A stretch of DNA of 64,000 bases from Actinomadura luzonensis. Its GTDB lineage: Bacteria > Actinomycetota > Actinomycetes > Streptosporangiales > Streptosporangiaceae. Of the stretch, positions 40,335 to 50,466 are shown piece by piece. Both the position numbers and the translations under genes were made by a program. The stretch lies in assembly GCF_022664455.2 (NCBI RefSeq), contig NZ_JAKRKC020000002.1:1240001-1304000 (forward strand), written 5' to 3'. The notes beneath the pieces are model-generated. The model had not been told where the DNA came from. It searched no databases and saw nothing but the letters and a program-made list of their open reading frames with translations. Positions within the stretch are counted from its first letter, which is position 1. Each line of letters begins with the position of its first letter.

Positions 40335-40645
40335 ACGGCAATGATCGCAGCCCGCCTGACCTGCGCCGATGACCGGGTCACCGCGATCCGCAGCCCGACG
40401 AGGACAACGGGCGGCACGCTGTCACGGATCCCCCCAACACTCGGGATGGGGACGCGGAGCCGCTGGACCCACCGCGACGACCGCCGCCGGAACGGCGTCC
40501 GTCGTCAGGCACTGCGGCCCCTGGAACCAGCAGTGGTGGCGCTGACCCCAAGTCACCTCTCCACAGGCCCGGGCCCTCCGGCGCCCCGGGCTCTCCGGCA
40601 GACCGGGCGTGATCGCGCCCGGTCTGCCGGAGTCCGGGCGGGGCC
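40335..40645. other. 311-base intergenic region
   Basis: Apart from the hairpin at 40593-40632 I see no gene here. The first 80 bases presumably hold the promoter of the leftward oxidase gene, but no clear -10/-35 pair stands out. Short open frames in the middle lack ribosome sites. Confidence 0.4.
40593..40632 (-). terminator. Perfect 17-bp hairpin after the PemK-like gene
   Basis: CTCCGGCAGACCGGGCG (40593-40609) and its exact reverse complement (40616-40632) enclose a six-base loop. The hairpin starts 14 bases downstream of the PemK-like stop on the minus strand. It is the longest perfect stem I found in the window. Confidence 0.8.
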
Positions 40646-41083
40646 TCAGCTCCGGCGGGCGGCGCTCCAGCCGTGCGTCTTCATGAGGCGGGCCGCCACC
40701 CGGGCGAACCGGTCGGCGTCGAGGACCGCGCCCTCGCGCCGCAGGTCGTCCTCGTCCAGCACGAAGACCCGGTCCAGCCGCAGGTACGAGTCCCGCCCGT
40801 CACGCCCCCACGGGCCGATCGGCAGCCACTCCGGGCCGTCGTCGCCCTTGCTGGAGAGCATCATGCCCAGCAGCCGGCGTCCGGTGCGGCCCACGACCAG
40901 CAGCGGGCGGTCCTTGCCGCGCGAGGGGTCCTCCTCGTACGGCACCCACGCCCAGACGATCTCGCCGGGATCGGCCAGGCCGTCGAGGTCGGGGGAGTAG
41001 GCCAGCGTCGCGGTGCCGTCGAGGGCGTGGATCTCGCGTACCGCGCCCCGGACGGGCCGGGGGTCCTCACCTAGATCGCGCAT
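40646..41083 (-). CDS. PemK/MazF-like protein without adjacent antitoxin
   Basis: A 145-residue protein. After about 35 residues the core reads PGEIVWAWVPYEEDPSRGKDRPLLVVGR, then LLGMMLSSKG, EWLPIGPWGRDGRDSYLRLDRVFVL and REGAVLDADRFARVAARL. That is the strand order of PemK/MazF-type mRNA interferase folds, and the Pro-Gly-Glu(Ile)-Trp and S-K loops are the usual RNA-contact regions. No small antitoxin gene lies beside it, so a free-standing or housekeeping role is likely. The ATG at 41083 has no good ribosome site. Confidence 0.6.
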   Translation of the reverse strand: MRDLGEDPRPVRGAVREIHALDGTATLAYSPDLDGLADPGEIVWAWVPYEEDPSRGKDRPLLVVGRTGRRLLGMMLSSKGDDGPEWLPIGPWGRDGRDSYLRLDRVFVLDEDDLRREGAVLDADRFARVAARLMKTHGWSAARRS

Positions 41084-41151
41084 TGAGGGAGCCTATGGCC
41101 GGTGGCGGGCGAAATCCAGTTGATCATCCCCGTGCGGCGTGACGGCCGGCG

Positions 41152-42471
41152 TCAGGGAGCGCGGCCGGTGCCGGGGGACAGGAGGCGGCGCAGGACGGCA
41201 GGGGTGTGGCCGGCGTGCCGGCGGATCGTGCGGGTCATGTGCGCCTGGTCGGCGAAGCCGAGGTCGGCGGCCAGCTCCGCGAGGCCGGTGTCGCCGCCCT
41301 CCAGCCGGTCGAGCGCCCGGCCGACCCGCACGCGGTTGCGGTAGTGGGTCAGGGAGACGCCCAGCTCCTGGGTGAAGGCCCTGCTGAGCCGGTACGGCGA
41401 GACCTCCAGCAGGGCCGCCAGGGACAGCAGGCCGGCGGCGGCGGGATGGTCGGCGGCGATCGCCTCCCGGGCGGCGACGACGACCGCCTCCGTCCCGCCC
41501 CCACCACGGGACGGGACACGCCCCCGCCCCCCGCCTCCGCCCCCACCACGGATAACGAGGCGACCCCCGCCTCCGGTAGCGGAGTGACCCCCGCCTCCGG
41601 TAGCGGAGTGACCCCCGCCCTCGTCACGGGCAGCGAAGTAGCCAACGCCCTCGTCACGGGCAGCGAAGTGGCCTCCGCCCTCGCCACGAGTCGCAGGACG
41701 GTTCTGGCCGTCCCTTCCGCTGCGGGCAGGAACGCGGTTCCCGCTCTCGCCGCGGGTCGCCAGGCGGTCTTGGCCCTCGTTCCCGCTGCGGGTAGTGACG
41801 CGGTTCCCGCCCTCACCGTGGGTCGCCGGGCGTTCCTGGCCCTCGCTCCCGCCACGGGAAGCAACGTGGTCGCCGCCCTCGCCACCGATCGGCAGGCGGT
41901 CCCGGGCTTCGGTCTTGCCGCGGGTGGGGAGGTGGCGGCCGGGTTCCTCGCCGCCGGCCGGCCCGTGAGCCCGGACGGCGGCTCCCATGCCGGCCGGTCT
42001 CCCGGAGCCGGGCGAGGGGGCGTCGGTCACCTGGGAGAGGGCGGCGGCGATCAGCGGGAGCAGGGACTCGGTGAGGGCGAAGGCCGCGTCGCCCGTGCGG
42101 GCGGCGGCGAGGACGCGGCGGTGTGCCAGGTCGAGGCGGGCGTCCACGTACAGGGCCGAGCGGACGGGACGGACGTCGCCCGCGAGCGTGCGCCACAGCC
42201 CCGGCGTCAGCGCCAGCGAGGTGCAGACGTCGCCACCGCCCGCCGGGTGGGCGAAGTGCTCCTCCTCGCCGGGCAGGCCCAGGTACGCCACCGTCTGGTC
42301 CACCACGGCCACCCGCCCCTCGACCCGGCGGTGGAAGGTGCCGCGCCGCGCCAGCACCACCCGGTGCCGGTCGCTCAGCTCGGCCGCGGACCAGCCCCGG
42401 TGGTCGTCGACGCACGTGACGGCGTCGAGGGCGAACCCGGGCCCGGCGGCGAGACGGACGGACGAACGCAT
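41152..42471 (-). CDS. AraC-family regulator split by a large repeat insert
   Basis: A 439-residue regulator from ATG 42471. Residues 1 to about 150 form the sensory half (RHRVVLARRGTFHRRVEGRVAVVDQTVAYLGLPGEEEHFAHP, then CTSLALTPGLWRTLAGDV). The C-terminal 100 carry the double helix-turn-helix (ALLEVSPYRLSRAFTQELGVSLTHYRNRVRVGRALDRLEGG and LAELAADLGFADQAHMTRTIRRHAGHTPA). About 165 residues between them are low-complexity repeats of the type EGGNRVTTRSGNEGQDRLATRG and HSATGGGG. Other AraC proteins of this layout are near 270 residues. A tandem-repeat region precedes its start. Confidence 0.75.
   Translation of the reverse strand: MRSSVRLAAGPGFALDAVTCVDDHRGWSAAELSDRHRVVLARRGTFHRRVEGRVAVVDQTVAYLGLPGEEEHFAHPAGGGDVCTSLALTPGLWRTLAGDVRPVRSALYVDARLDLAHRRVLAAARTGDAAFALTESLLPLIAAALSQVTDAPSPGSGRPAGMGAAVRAHGPAGGEEPGRHLPTRGKTEARDRLPIGGEGGDHVASRGGSEGQERPATHGEGGNRVTTRSGNEGQDRLATRGESGNRVPARSGRDGQNRPATRGEGGGHFAARDEGVGYFAARDEGGGHSATGGGGHSATGGGGRLVIRGGGGGGGRGRVPSRGGGGTEAVVVAAREAIAADHPAAAGLLSLAALLEVSPYRLSRAFTQELGVSLTHYRNRVRVGRALDRLEGGDTGLAELAADLGFADQAHMTRTIRRHAGHTPAVLRRLLSPGTGRAP
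41490..41980. repeat. Coding low-complexity tract in the AraC-type gene
   Basis: The tract contains several repeat families: two copies of a 24-base AGCGAAGTxGCC/GGGCAG-type unit near 41630-41690, four tracts of 60-odd bases around CGGGTxGCCAGGCGGTC, and two perfect CTCCGGTAGCGGAGTGACCC units near 41570-41610. All keep the reading frame. Confidence 0.7.
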
Positions 42472-42550
42472 GCCCCGCACGGTACGCGACGCCCCCGACA
42501 GTTCCCGGTCCGCCGAAGATCCGCCGAGGACCCGCCGAAGCGACCGCAGT

Positions 42551-42630
42551 CCCGCGAGGCCCAGCGAGGGCCCCAAGGTCCCCGCGAGGTCCCCGCGAGG
42601 GTCCCGCGAGGTCCCGCGAGGCCCTGCAAG
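42551..42630. repeat. Tandem CCCGCGAGG repeats upstream of the AraC-type gene
   Basis: About seven imperfect 10-12-base units (CCCGCGAGGTC, CCAGCGAGGGC) lie 80-160 bases before the AraC-type start and just before the divergent VOC gene. Repeated half-sites in this place could bind the AraC-type protein itself. Slippage alone is the simpler reading. Confidence 0.6.
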
Positions 42631-42674
42631 GATGTTCAAGACGCCCCCGCCCCTCCACCGGCAGCCTGGCAGCC

Positions 42675-43034
42675 ATGACCACGACAACAACCATCGCCAC
42701 GGTCGTCATCGACTGCGCCGACCCGCGCGCCCTCGCCGCCTTCTACGCCCGCCTCACCGGCTGGACGCCGTCCGGCGACGACCCCGGCTTCGTCACCCTG
42801 GAGGGCGGCCCGGTGATGCTCGCCTTCCAGCGCGTCGACGGCTACCGGGGGCCGGGCTGGCCGGGCCCGGCCAAGCACGCGCACCTCGACCTCGCCGTCC
42901 CCGACGTCGAGTCGGCGGTGCGGCGAATCGCCGAGCTGGGCGGCGCGATACCGGCCGAGCAGCCGGGCGGCGGCGAGTGGACGGTCGCGCTCGACCCGGA
43001 GGGCCACCCGTTCTGCCTGACAAGGGCTGCCTGA
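42675..43034 (+). CDS. VOC-family (glyoxalase-like) protein
   Basis: A 119-residue protein of two beta-alpha-beta-beta-beta units: TTIATVVIDCADPRALAAFYARLTGW, then PVMLAFQRVDGYRG, AHLDLAVPDVESAVRRIAELGG and LDPEGHPFCLTRAA. His 69-type and Glu-type metal positions are partly kept (KHAHLDLAV, DPEGHPFCL). It resembles Glyoxalase-4/bleomycin-resistance-like proteins of unknown substrate. It is divergent from the AraC gene, which may control it. The 3' end lies in a 14-bp tandem repeat that carries the stop. Confidence 0.82.
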   Translation: MTTTTTIATVVIDCADPRALAAFYARLTGWTPSGDDPGFVTLEGGPVMLAFQRVDGYRGPGWPGPAKHAHLDLAVPDVESAVRRIAELGGAIPAEQPGGGEWTVALDPEGHPFCLTRAA

Positions 43035-43069
43035 CGCGGGCTGCGTGACGAGGGCTCCCTGACGCGGGG
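43014..43069 (+). repeat. Four 14-bp repeats over the VOC stop codon
   Basis: The unit TGCCTGACGCGGGC recurs four times with one to three changes. Because 14 is not a multiple of three, TGA appears in successive frames. The gene actually ends at the second unit (43032-43034). Confidence 0.8.
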
Positions 43070-43113
43070 CTGAAAGCAGGGGCGGGGCGCACCGCGTCCC
43101 GCCCGCACTCCTC

Positions 43114-43127
43114 TAGAATCTGATTCT
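43114..43127 (+). promoter_or_regulatory. -10 element and palindromic operator of a leaderless thioesterase gene
   Basis: TAGAAT (43114-43119) is a good -10 hexamer ending eight bases before the GTG start. The perfect palindrome AGAATCTGATTCT (43115-43127) overlaps it and touches the start codon. No ribosome site exists, so the transcript probably begins at or next to the GTG. A TetR-like repressor bound here would block the promoter directly. Confidence 0.6.
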
Positions 43128-43907
43128 GTGCCGTCGACGACAGCGTTCTTCACCCAGAAGCAGGGCGAGCTGGTGCCCGCACCCCACGCCCGCGGCCCCT
43201 GGTCGCCCGACATGCTCCACGGCCGCCTCCTCGGCGGGCTGGCCGCCCGTGCCCTGGAGGAGCGCCACGCCGAGCCCGGCCTGCACTTCGCCCGGCTGAC
43301 GGTCGACCTGTTCCGCAACAGCCCGCTGCTGCCGGTCGCCGTCGAGACCACCCTGGTCAGGGACGGGCGCAGGATCCGCGTCGCCGACGCCGTGATCTCC
43401 ACCGACCAGGGCGTGATCGGCCGGGCCAGCGCCGTCCTGCTGCGGCAGAGCGAGCAGCCCGGCGGCGAGCAGAGCATCGTCACGCCCGCCTGGGACGCGG
43501 CACCGCCCGAGGGCGAGCCGGTCACCTCCGAGGGCTGGAAGCCGCCCTTCGACCTGTGGCGGCTCACCGAGTGGGGCGCCCCCGGCCCCGGGCGGGTGTG
43601 GCTGCGCGAGACGTACCCGCTGGTGGACGACGAGCCGGTGACGCCGTTCGTGCGCGCCGCGCTGGCCGCCGACTTCGCCAGCCCGCTCAGCAACGTCGGC
43701 ACGAACGGCCTCGGCTTCATCAACGCCGACTACACGCTGACCCTGGCCCGCCTGCCCGAGGGCGAGCTGATCGGCGTGGAGGCGACCGGCCACCTCAGCG
43801 CGGGCGGCGTCGCGACCGGGCAGGTCACCGTGCACGACACGGCGGGGCCGTTCGGCTTCTGCGCCGTGACGGCGGTGGCCAACCCGATCGCCCTGATCAG
43901 CCGCTAG
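43128..43907 (+). CDS. Acyl-CoA thioesterase, double hot-dog (TesB-like) fold
   Basis: A 259-residue protein. The first hot-dog starts at FFTQKQGELVPAPHARGPWSPDMLHGRLLGGLAARALEE, with the HGR/GG helix in place. The second runs through PFVRAALAADFASPLSNVGTNGLGFINADYTLTLARLPEGELIGVEATGHL. It would release free fatty acid from acyl-CoA. The start GTG has no Shine-Dalgarno sequence but a close -10 element, consistent with leaderless translation. The last codon and TAG lie in a perfect 21-bp duplication shared with the convergent gene. Confidence 0.8.
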   Translation: MPSTTAFFTQKQGELVPAPHARGPWSPDMLHGRLLGGLAARALEERHAEPGLHFARLTVDLFRNSPLLPVAVETTLVRDGRRIRVADAVISTDQGVIGRASAVLLRQSEQPGGEQSIVTPAWDAAPPEGEPVTSEGWKPPFDLWRLTEWGAPGPGRVWLRETYPLVDDEPVTPFVRAALAADFASPLSNVGTNGLGFINADYTLTLARLPEGELIGVEATGHLSAGGVATGQVTVHDTAGPFGFCAVTAVANPIALISR

Positions 43908-43944
43908 CGCACGGGGTCAGGCGGCTAGCGCACGGGGTCAGGCG
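43903..43944. repeat. Perfect 21-bp duplication carrying both convergent stops
   Basis: GCTAGCGCACGGGGTCAGGC plus G occurs at 43903-43923 and again at 43924-43944. Each copy contains TAG for the rightward thioesterase and TCA (minus-strand TGA) for the leftward dehydrogenase. Each gene uses the first stop it meets. Confidence 0.9.
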
Positions 43945-45362
43945 GGCCGCTCGGCGCGGTCGCCGGACCAGTCGACGTGGAAGGCGCCGTCGCGGTCCAC
44001 GCGCCGGTAGGTGTGCGCGCCGAAGTAGTCGCGCAGCCCCTGCACCAGCGCGGCCGGCAGCCGGTCGCGGCGCAGCCCGTCGTAGTAGGCGAGCGCCGAG
44101 GAGAAGCCGGGCGTCGGCACGCCGATCTGCACCGCCGTCGTGACCACCCGCCGCCACGCCTCCTGCGCCGCCTCCAGCGCGGCGGCGAACGTCGGGTCGG
44201 CCAGCAGCGTCGGCAGCTGCCGGTCGGCGTCGTACGCGGCCCGGATGCGGTCCAGGAACTTGGCCCGGATGATGCAGCCGCCCCGCCAGATGGTCGCCAT
44301 CGCGCCCAGGTCGAGGTCCCAGCCGTACTCCTTCGACGCCGCCGCCATCTGGTCGAAGCCCTGCGCGTACGCCACGATCTTGGACGCGTACAGCGCCTGC
44401 CGCACGTCCTCGACGAGCTCGCGCCCGCCGACCCCGGACAGCTTCGGCCCGGCCAGCGACGCGGCGGCGGCCCGCTGCTCCGGATGGCCGGAAAGGGCCC
44501 GCGCGAACGTCGCCTCGGCGATGCCCGTGACCGGCACGCCGAGGTCGAGGGCGCTCTGCACGGTCCAGCGGCCGGTGCCCTTCTGCTCGGCCTGGTCCAC
44601 CACGACGTCCACGAACGGCTTGCCGGTCGCGGCGTCCACCTGCTCCAGCACCTCGGCGGTGATCTCGATCAGGTAGGAGTCGAGGTCGCCCCGGTTCCAC
44701 TCGCGGAACACCTCGGCCAGCTCGGCCGGGGTCGCGCCGAGCGCCTGGCGCAGCAGGTCGTAGGACTCGGCGATGAGCTGCATGTCGGAGTACTCGATGC
44801 CGTTGTGCACCATCTTGACGAAGTGCCCGGCGCCGTCCGGGCCGACGTGCACGCAGCACGGCACGCCGTCCACCTTGGCCGCGATGTCCTGCAGGATCGG
44901 CCCCAGGGCCTCCCACGACTCCGGGGACCCGCCGGGCATGATGCTCGGCCCGAGCAGGGCGCCCTCCTCGCCGCCCGAGATGCCGGTGCCGACGAAGTGC
45001 AGGCCGCGCTCGCGCAGCGCGGCCTCGCGCCGCCGGGTGTCGGCGTAGTGGGCGTTGCCGCCGTCGACGATCATGTCGCCGGGCTCCATCAGCTCGGCGA
45101 GCTGGTCGATGACGGCGTCGGTGCCCGCGCCCGCCTTGACCATGATGATCGCCCGGCGCGGCCGCTTGAGGGAGGCCACGAAGCCGGCCAGGTCCTCCGA
45201 CGGGACGAACGTGCCCTCCCCGCCGAACTCCTTGACCAGCGCCTGCGTGCGGCCGTGCGAGCGGTTGTGCACCGCGACGGCGTAGCCGTGCCGGGCGAGG
45301 TTGCGGGCGAGGTTGCGCCCCATGGTGGCCAGGCCGGTGACGCCGATGTCTGCCAAGTCCAT
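43938..45362 (-). CDS. gnd: 6-phosphogluconate dehydrogenase, decarboxylating
   Basis: A 474-residue enzyme of the oxidative pentose phosphate pathway, converting 6-phosphogluconate to ribulose 5-phosphate with CO2 release and NADPH. NADP site GVTGLATMGRNLARN, substrate loops GTGISGGEEGALLGPSIMPGG and HFVKMVHNGIEYSDMQLIAESY, and the C-terminal HTYRRVDRDGAFHVDW tail are all present at the normal long-form length. I set the start at ATG 45362 with GAGGAG eight bases upstream. It is encoded singly. Confidence 0.93.
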   Translation of the reverse strand: MDLADIGVTGLATMGRNLARNLARHGYAVAVHNRSHGRTQALVKEFGGEGTFVPSEDLAGFVASLKRPRRAIIMVKAGAGTDAVIDQLAELMEPGDMIVDGGNAHYADTRRREAALRERGLHFVGTGISGGEEGALLGPSIMPGGSPESWEALGPILQDIAAKVDGVPCCVHVGPDGAGHFVKMVHNGIEYSDMQLIAESYDLLRQALGATPAELAEVFREWNRGDLDSYLIEITAEVLEQVDAATGKPFVDVVVDQAEQKGTGRWTVQSALDLGVPVTGIAEATFARALSGHPEQRAAAASLAGPKLSGVGGRELVEDVRQALYASKIVAYAQGFDQMAAASKEYGWDLDLGAMATIWRGGCIIRAKFLDRIRAAYDADRQLPTLLADPTFAAALEAAQEAWRRVVTTAVQIGVPTPGFSSALAYYDGLRRDRLPAALVQGLRDYFGAHTYRRVDRDGAFHVDWSGDRAERPA

Positions 45363-45427
45363 ACTCAAGCTCCTCTACGGGGAATACGCATGATCCAGCT
45401 TGGGAGTTCGACAGGATATTCCGGTAC

Positions 45428-46120
45428 CTAATCGTCGAGCCGCACGCCGAGCTCGTCGAGCCGGCCCAGCATGTCGGCCGGGTCGGCGTAGACCCTGAAC
45501 GCCCCCGACCGCTCCAGCTCGTCCCGTCCGTACCCGCCCGACAGCAGTCCGATGCCGAGCGCGCCGGCCCGGCGGGCGGCCAGCAGGTCCCAGACGCTGT
45601 CGCCCACCACCATGGCATGCGCCGGATCCGCCTCCACCAGCGCCGCACCGGCGAGGAACAGGTCGGGGTCCGGCTTGGCCCGGCGCACCAGGTCGCGGGT
45701 GACCATCGGGGTGTCCTCGGGCAGCCCCAGCAGGCCCAGCGCGAGCCGCGCGGTGCGGGCGTAGCCGCTGGTGGCGATGGCCCACGGCACGCCGCGCGAG
45801 GTCAGCTCGGCCAGCAGCTCGGGCGCGCCGGGCAGCGGCCGCACCGAGTCGGCCTGCCGCTCGTACGCCTCCATGTGCGCCACCTGCAGCCGCTCGATCT
45901 GCTCGCGCGTCAGCTTCAGCCCGGTCTCGCGCAGCAACGCGCTGACGAACAACCCGCCGCTCATGCCGATGCGCCGGTGGATGCGCCACACCGACAGGTC
46001 GATGCCCATCCCCGCCAGCGCCTGCCGCCAGGCGATCACGTGCTGGTAGACGCTGTCGATCAAGGTGCCGTCGAGGTCGAACAGAAACGCCGGTACGGGG
46101 GCGTGCGGGTACTCCGTCAT
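45428..46120 (-). CDS. HAD-superfamily phosphatase
   Basis: A 230-residue hydrolase. Motif I is FLFDLDGTLIDS, motif II the Thr/Ser in IATSGYART, motif III the Lys in RRAKPDPDLFL, and motif IV the acids in MVVGDSVWDLLAARRAG. A four-helix cap sits between motifs I and II, as in phosphoglycolate phosphatase/beta-phosphoglucomutase-type proteins. Its ATG is only 22 bases from the divergent SDR gene. Confidence 0.87.
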   Translation of the reverse strand: MTEYPHAPVPAFLFDLDGTLIDSVYQHVIAWRQALAGMGIDLSVWRIHRRIGMSGGLFVSALLRETGLKLTREQIERLQVAHMEAYERQADSVRPLPGAPELLAELTSRGVPWAIATSGYARTARLALGLLGLPEDTPMVTRDLVRRAKPDPDLFLAGAALVEADPAHAMVVGDSVWDLLAARRAGALGIGLLSGGYGRDELERSGAFRVYADPADMLGRLDELGVRLDD

Positions 46121-46142
46121 GGTCCCATGACACCATGGCGGC

Positions 46143-46784
46143 ATGCGGATCATCATCGCGGGCGGCCACGGGAAGATCGCGCTGCGCCTGGCCGCGCGGC
46201 TCAAGGACGGCGCGGTCGGCCTGGTGCGCAACCCGGCGCACGTCGCCGACGTCGAGGCCACCGGCGCGCGGGCCGTCGTGTGCGACCTGGAGCGGGCCTC
46301 CGTCGACGAGGTCGCCGGGATCGTGCGCGGCGCCGACGCCGTCGTCTTCGCGGCCGGCGCCGGGCCGGGCAGCGGCGCGGCCCGCAAGGACACCGTCGAC
46401 CGGGGGGCGTCCGTGCTCATGGCCGACGCCGCCGAGCGCGCCGGGGTCGGGCGCTTCGTCCAGATCTCGTCCATGGGCGCGGGCAAGCCGCCCGCGCCCG
46501 GCCGCGACGAGGTGTGGGCCGCCTACATCGACGCCAAGACCGCCGCCGAGGACGACCTGCGCCGCCGCGACCTGGCCTGGACCATCCTGCGCCCCGGCCG
46601 CCTCACCGACGAGCCCGGCACCGGGCTGGTCCGGCTCGCGCCCGAGGTGCCGCCGGGCTCGGTGCCGCGCGACGACGTGGCCGCCGTGATCATGGCGCTG
46701 CTGGACAACCCGGGCACCGCGCGGCGCACGTACGAACTCGTCTCCGGTGACACTCCCGTCATCGACCTCGTTGCGACAGAGTGA
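46143..46784 (+). CDS. Atypical SDR, NAD(P)H-binding protein
   Basis: A 213-residue YwnB/NmrA-like protein: IIIAGGHGKIALRLAARL at the nucleotide site, VCDLERASVDEVAGIVRGADAVVFAAG, FVQISSMGAG and WTILRPGRLTDEPGTG. There is no Y-x-x-x-K in the usual spot, although YIDAKTAAEDDL comes close. Such proteins sense redox state or reduce small substrates. It overlaps or adjoins the aldo/keto reductase gene, so the two are probably cotranscribed. Confidence 0.85.
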   Translation: MRIIIAGGHGKIALRLAARLKDGAVGLVRNPAHVADVEATGARAVVCDLERASVDEVAGIVRGADAVVFAAGAGPGSGAARKDTVDRGASVLMADAAERAGVGRFVQISSMGAGKPPAPGRDEVWAAYIDAKTAAEDDLRRRDLAWTILRPGRLTDEPGTGLVRLAPEVPPGSVPRDDVAAVIMALLDNPGTARRTYELVSGDTPVIDLVATE

Positions 46785-46789
46785 GAGCC

Positions 46790-47824
46790 GTGACTGAATA
46801 TCGCGTACTCGGACGTACCGGTCTCAAGGTCAGCCCGCTGTGCCTCGGCGCGATGATGTTCGGCTGGTGGGGCGAGCCCGACCCGGGCGAGTCCGCCCGC
46901 ATCATCGGCCGCGCGCTCGACGCGGGCGTCAACTTCATCGACACCGCCGACGTCTACTCCCAGGGCCAGTCGGAGGAGTACGTCGGCCAGGCCCTCGCCA
47001 AGTCCGGCCGGCGGGACGAGGTCGTGCTGGCGACCAAGTGCCACGGCGTGATGGGCGAGGGCCCCAACCAGCGGGGCAACTCCCGCCGCTGGATCTTCCA
47101 GGCCGTCGAGAACTCGCTGCGCCGGCTCGGCACCGACTGGATCGACCTGTACCAGATCCACCGCCCCGACCCCGACACCGACGTCGAGGAGACCCTGGGC
47201 GCGCTCACCGACCTCGTCAGGCAGGGCAAGGTCCGCTACCTCGGCAGCTCCACCTTCCCCGCCCACCAGATCGTCGAGGCCCAGTGGGCGGCGGAGCGGC
47301 GGGGGCTGGAGCGCTTCGTGTGCGAGCAGCCGCCGTACTCGGCGCTGGCGCGCGGCATCGAGGCCGACGTGCTGCCCGTCGCCGAGCGCTACGGCATGGG
47401 CGTCATCGTCTGGAGCCCGCTGGCCGGCGGCTGGCTGAGCGGCCGCTACCGCAAGGGCCAGGACCTCCCGCGCACCCGCCGCGCCGACCGGCTGCCCGGC
47501 CGCTACGACCTGTCCATCGCGGCCAACCAGCGCAAGCTGGACGCCGCCGAGGAGCTGGCGCGGCTGGCGGAGGAGTCCGGGCACACCCTGATCGAGCTGG
47601 CGATCGCGTTCACGCTCAGGCACCGGGCGGTCACCTCCGCCATCATCGGGCCGCGCACCATGGACCACCTGGAGAGCCAGCTCGGCGCCGCCGAGGTGCG
47701 GCTGAGCGACGACGTGCTCGACCGGATCGACGCGATCGTGCCGCCCGGCGTCACGCTCAACCCGGCCGACGCGGGCTGGCAGCCGCCGCAACTCGCCGAC
47801 CCGTCCCTGCGCCGCCGCCCCTGA
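46790..47824 (+). CDS. Aldo/keto reductase
   Basis: A 344-residue AKR of the YajO/perakine-reductase-like group. It has GRTGLKVSPLCLGAMMFG, the catalytic Asp and Tyr in FIDTADVYSQGQSEEYVGQAL, Lys in VVLATKCHG, and His in LYQIHRPDPDTDVEETLGALTDLVRQGKVRYLG. The NADPH site is VIVWSPLAGGWLSGRYR and TSAIIGPRTMDHLESQL. I prefer GTG 46790 over GTG 46781, since the former gives the standard TEYRVLG start. The substrate is not predictable. Confidence 0.88.
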   Translation: MTEYRVLGRTGLKVSPLCLGAMMFGWWGEPDPGESARIIGRALDAGVNFIDTADVYSQGQSEEYVGQALAKSGRRDEVVLATKCHGVMGEGPNQRGNSRRWIFQAVENSLRRLGTDWIDLYQIHRPDPDTDVEETLGALTDLVRQGKVRYLGSSTFPAHQIVEAQWAAERRGLERFVCEQPPYSALARGIEADVLPVAERYGMGVIVWSPLAGGWLSGRYRKGQDLPRTRRADRLPGRYDLSIAANQRKLDAAEELARLAEESGHTLIELAIAFTLRHRAVTSAIIGPRTMDHLESQLGAAEVRLSDDVLDRIDAIVPPGVTLNPADAGWQPPQLADPSLRRRP

Positions 47825-47918
47825 ACGGACGCGCCGCCGCGCAACCTTTGCCGAACGCTGGCATTGGCTCGCGGCCTCGCTGGCTAGGTGTCCCCTCGGA
47901 GCGTGAGAGGGGACATCC

Positions 47919-50422
<2,504 letters not shown>

Positions 50423-50429
<7 letters not shown>

Positions 50430-50461
50430 CCCGCCCGCCTGACCCGCCCGCCTGACCTGCC
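50423..50461 (+). repeat. Three 13-bp repeats over the ClpC-like gene end
   Basis: CGCCTGACCCGCC occurs three times in direct succession, the last with one change. Each unit holds a TGA, and the gene ends at the first. Confidence 0.85.
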
Positions 50462-50466
50462 CGTCC

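Noticed and set aside
40335..40592. A degraded gene between the oxidase and PemK-like genes.
   Set aside because: Short Arg-rich open frames were seen, but no motif, start site or homology-like pattern supports a gene.
47860..47918. HspR or CtsR heat-shock box ahead of the ClpC-like gene.
   Set aside because: No CTTGAGT-ACTCAAG or tandem GGTCAAA was found; a TTGGCT/TAGGTG pair with only 15-base spacing was too weak to list.
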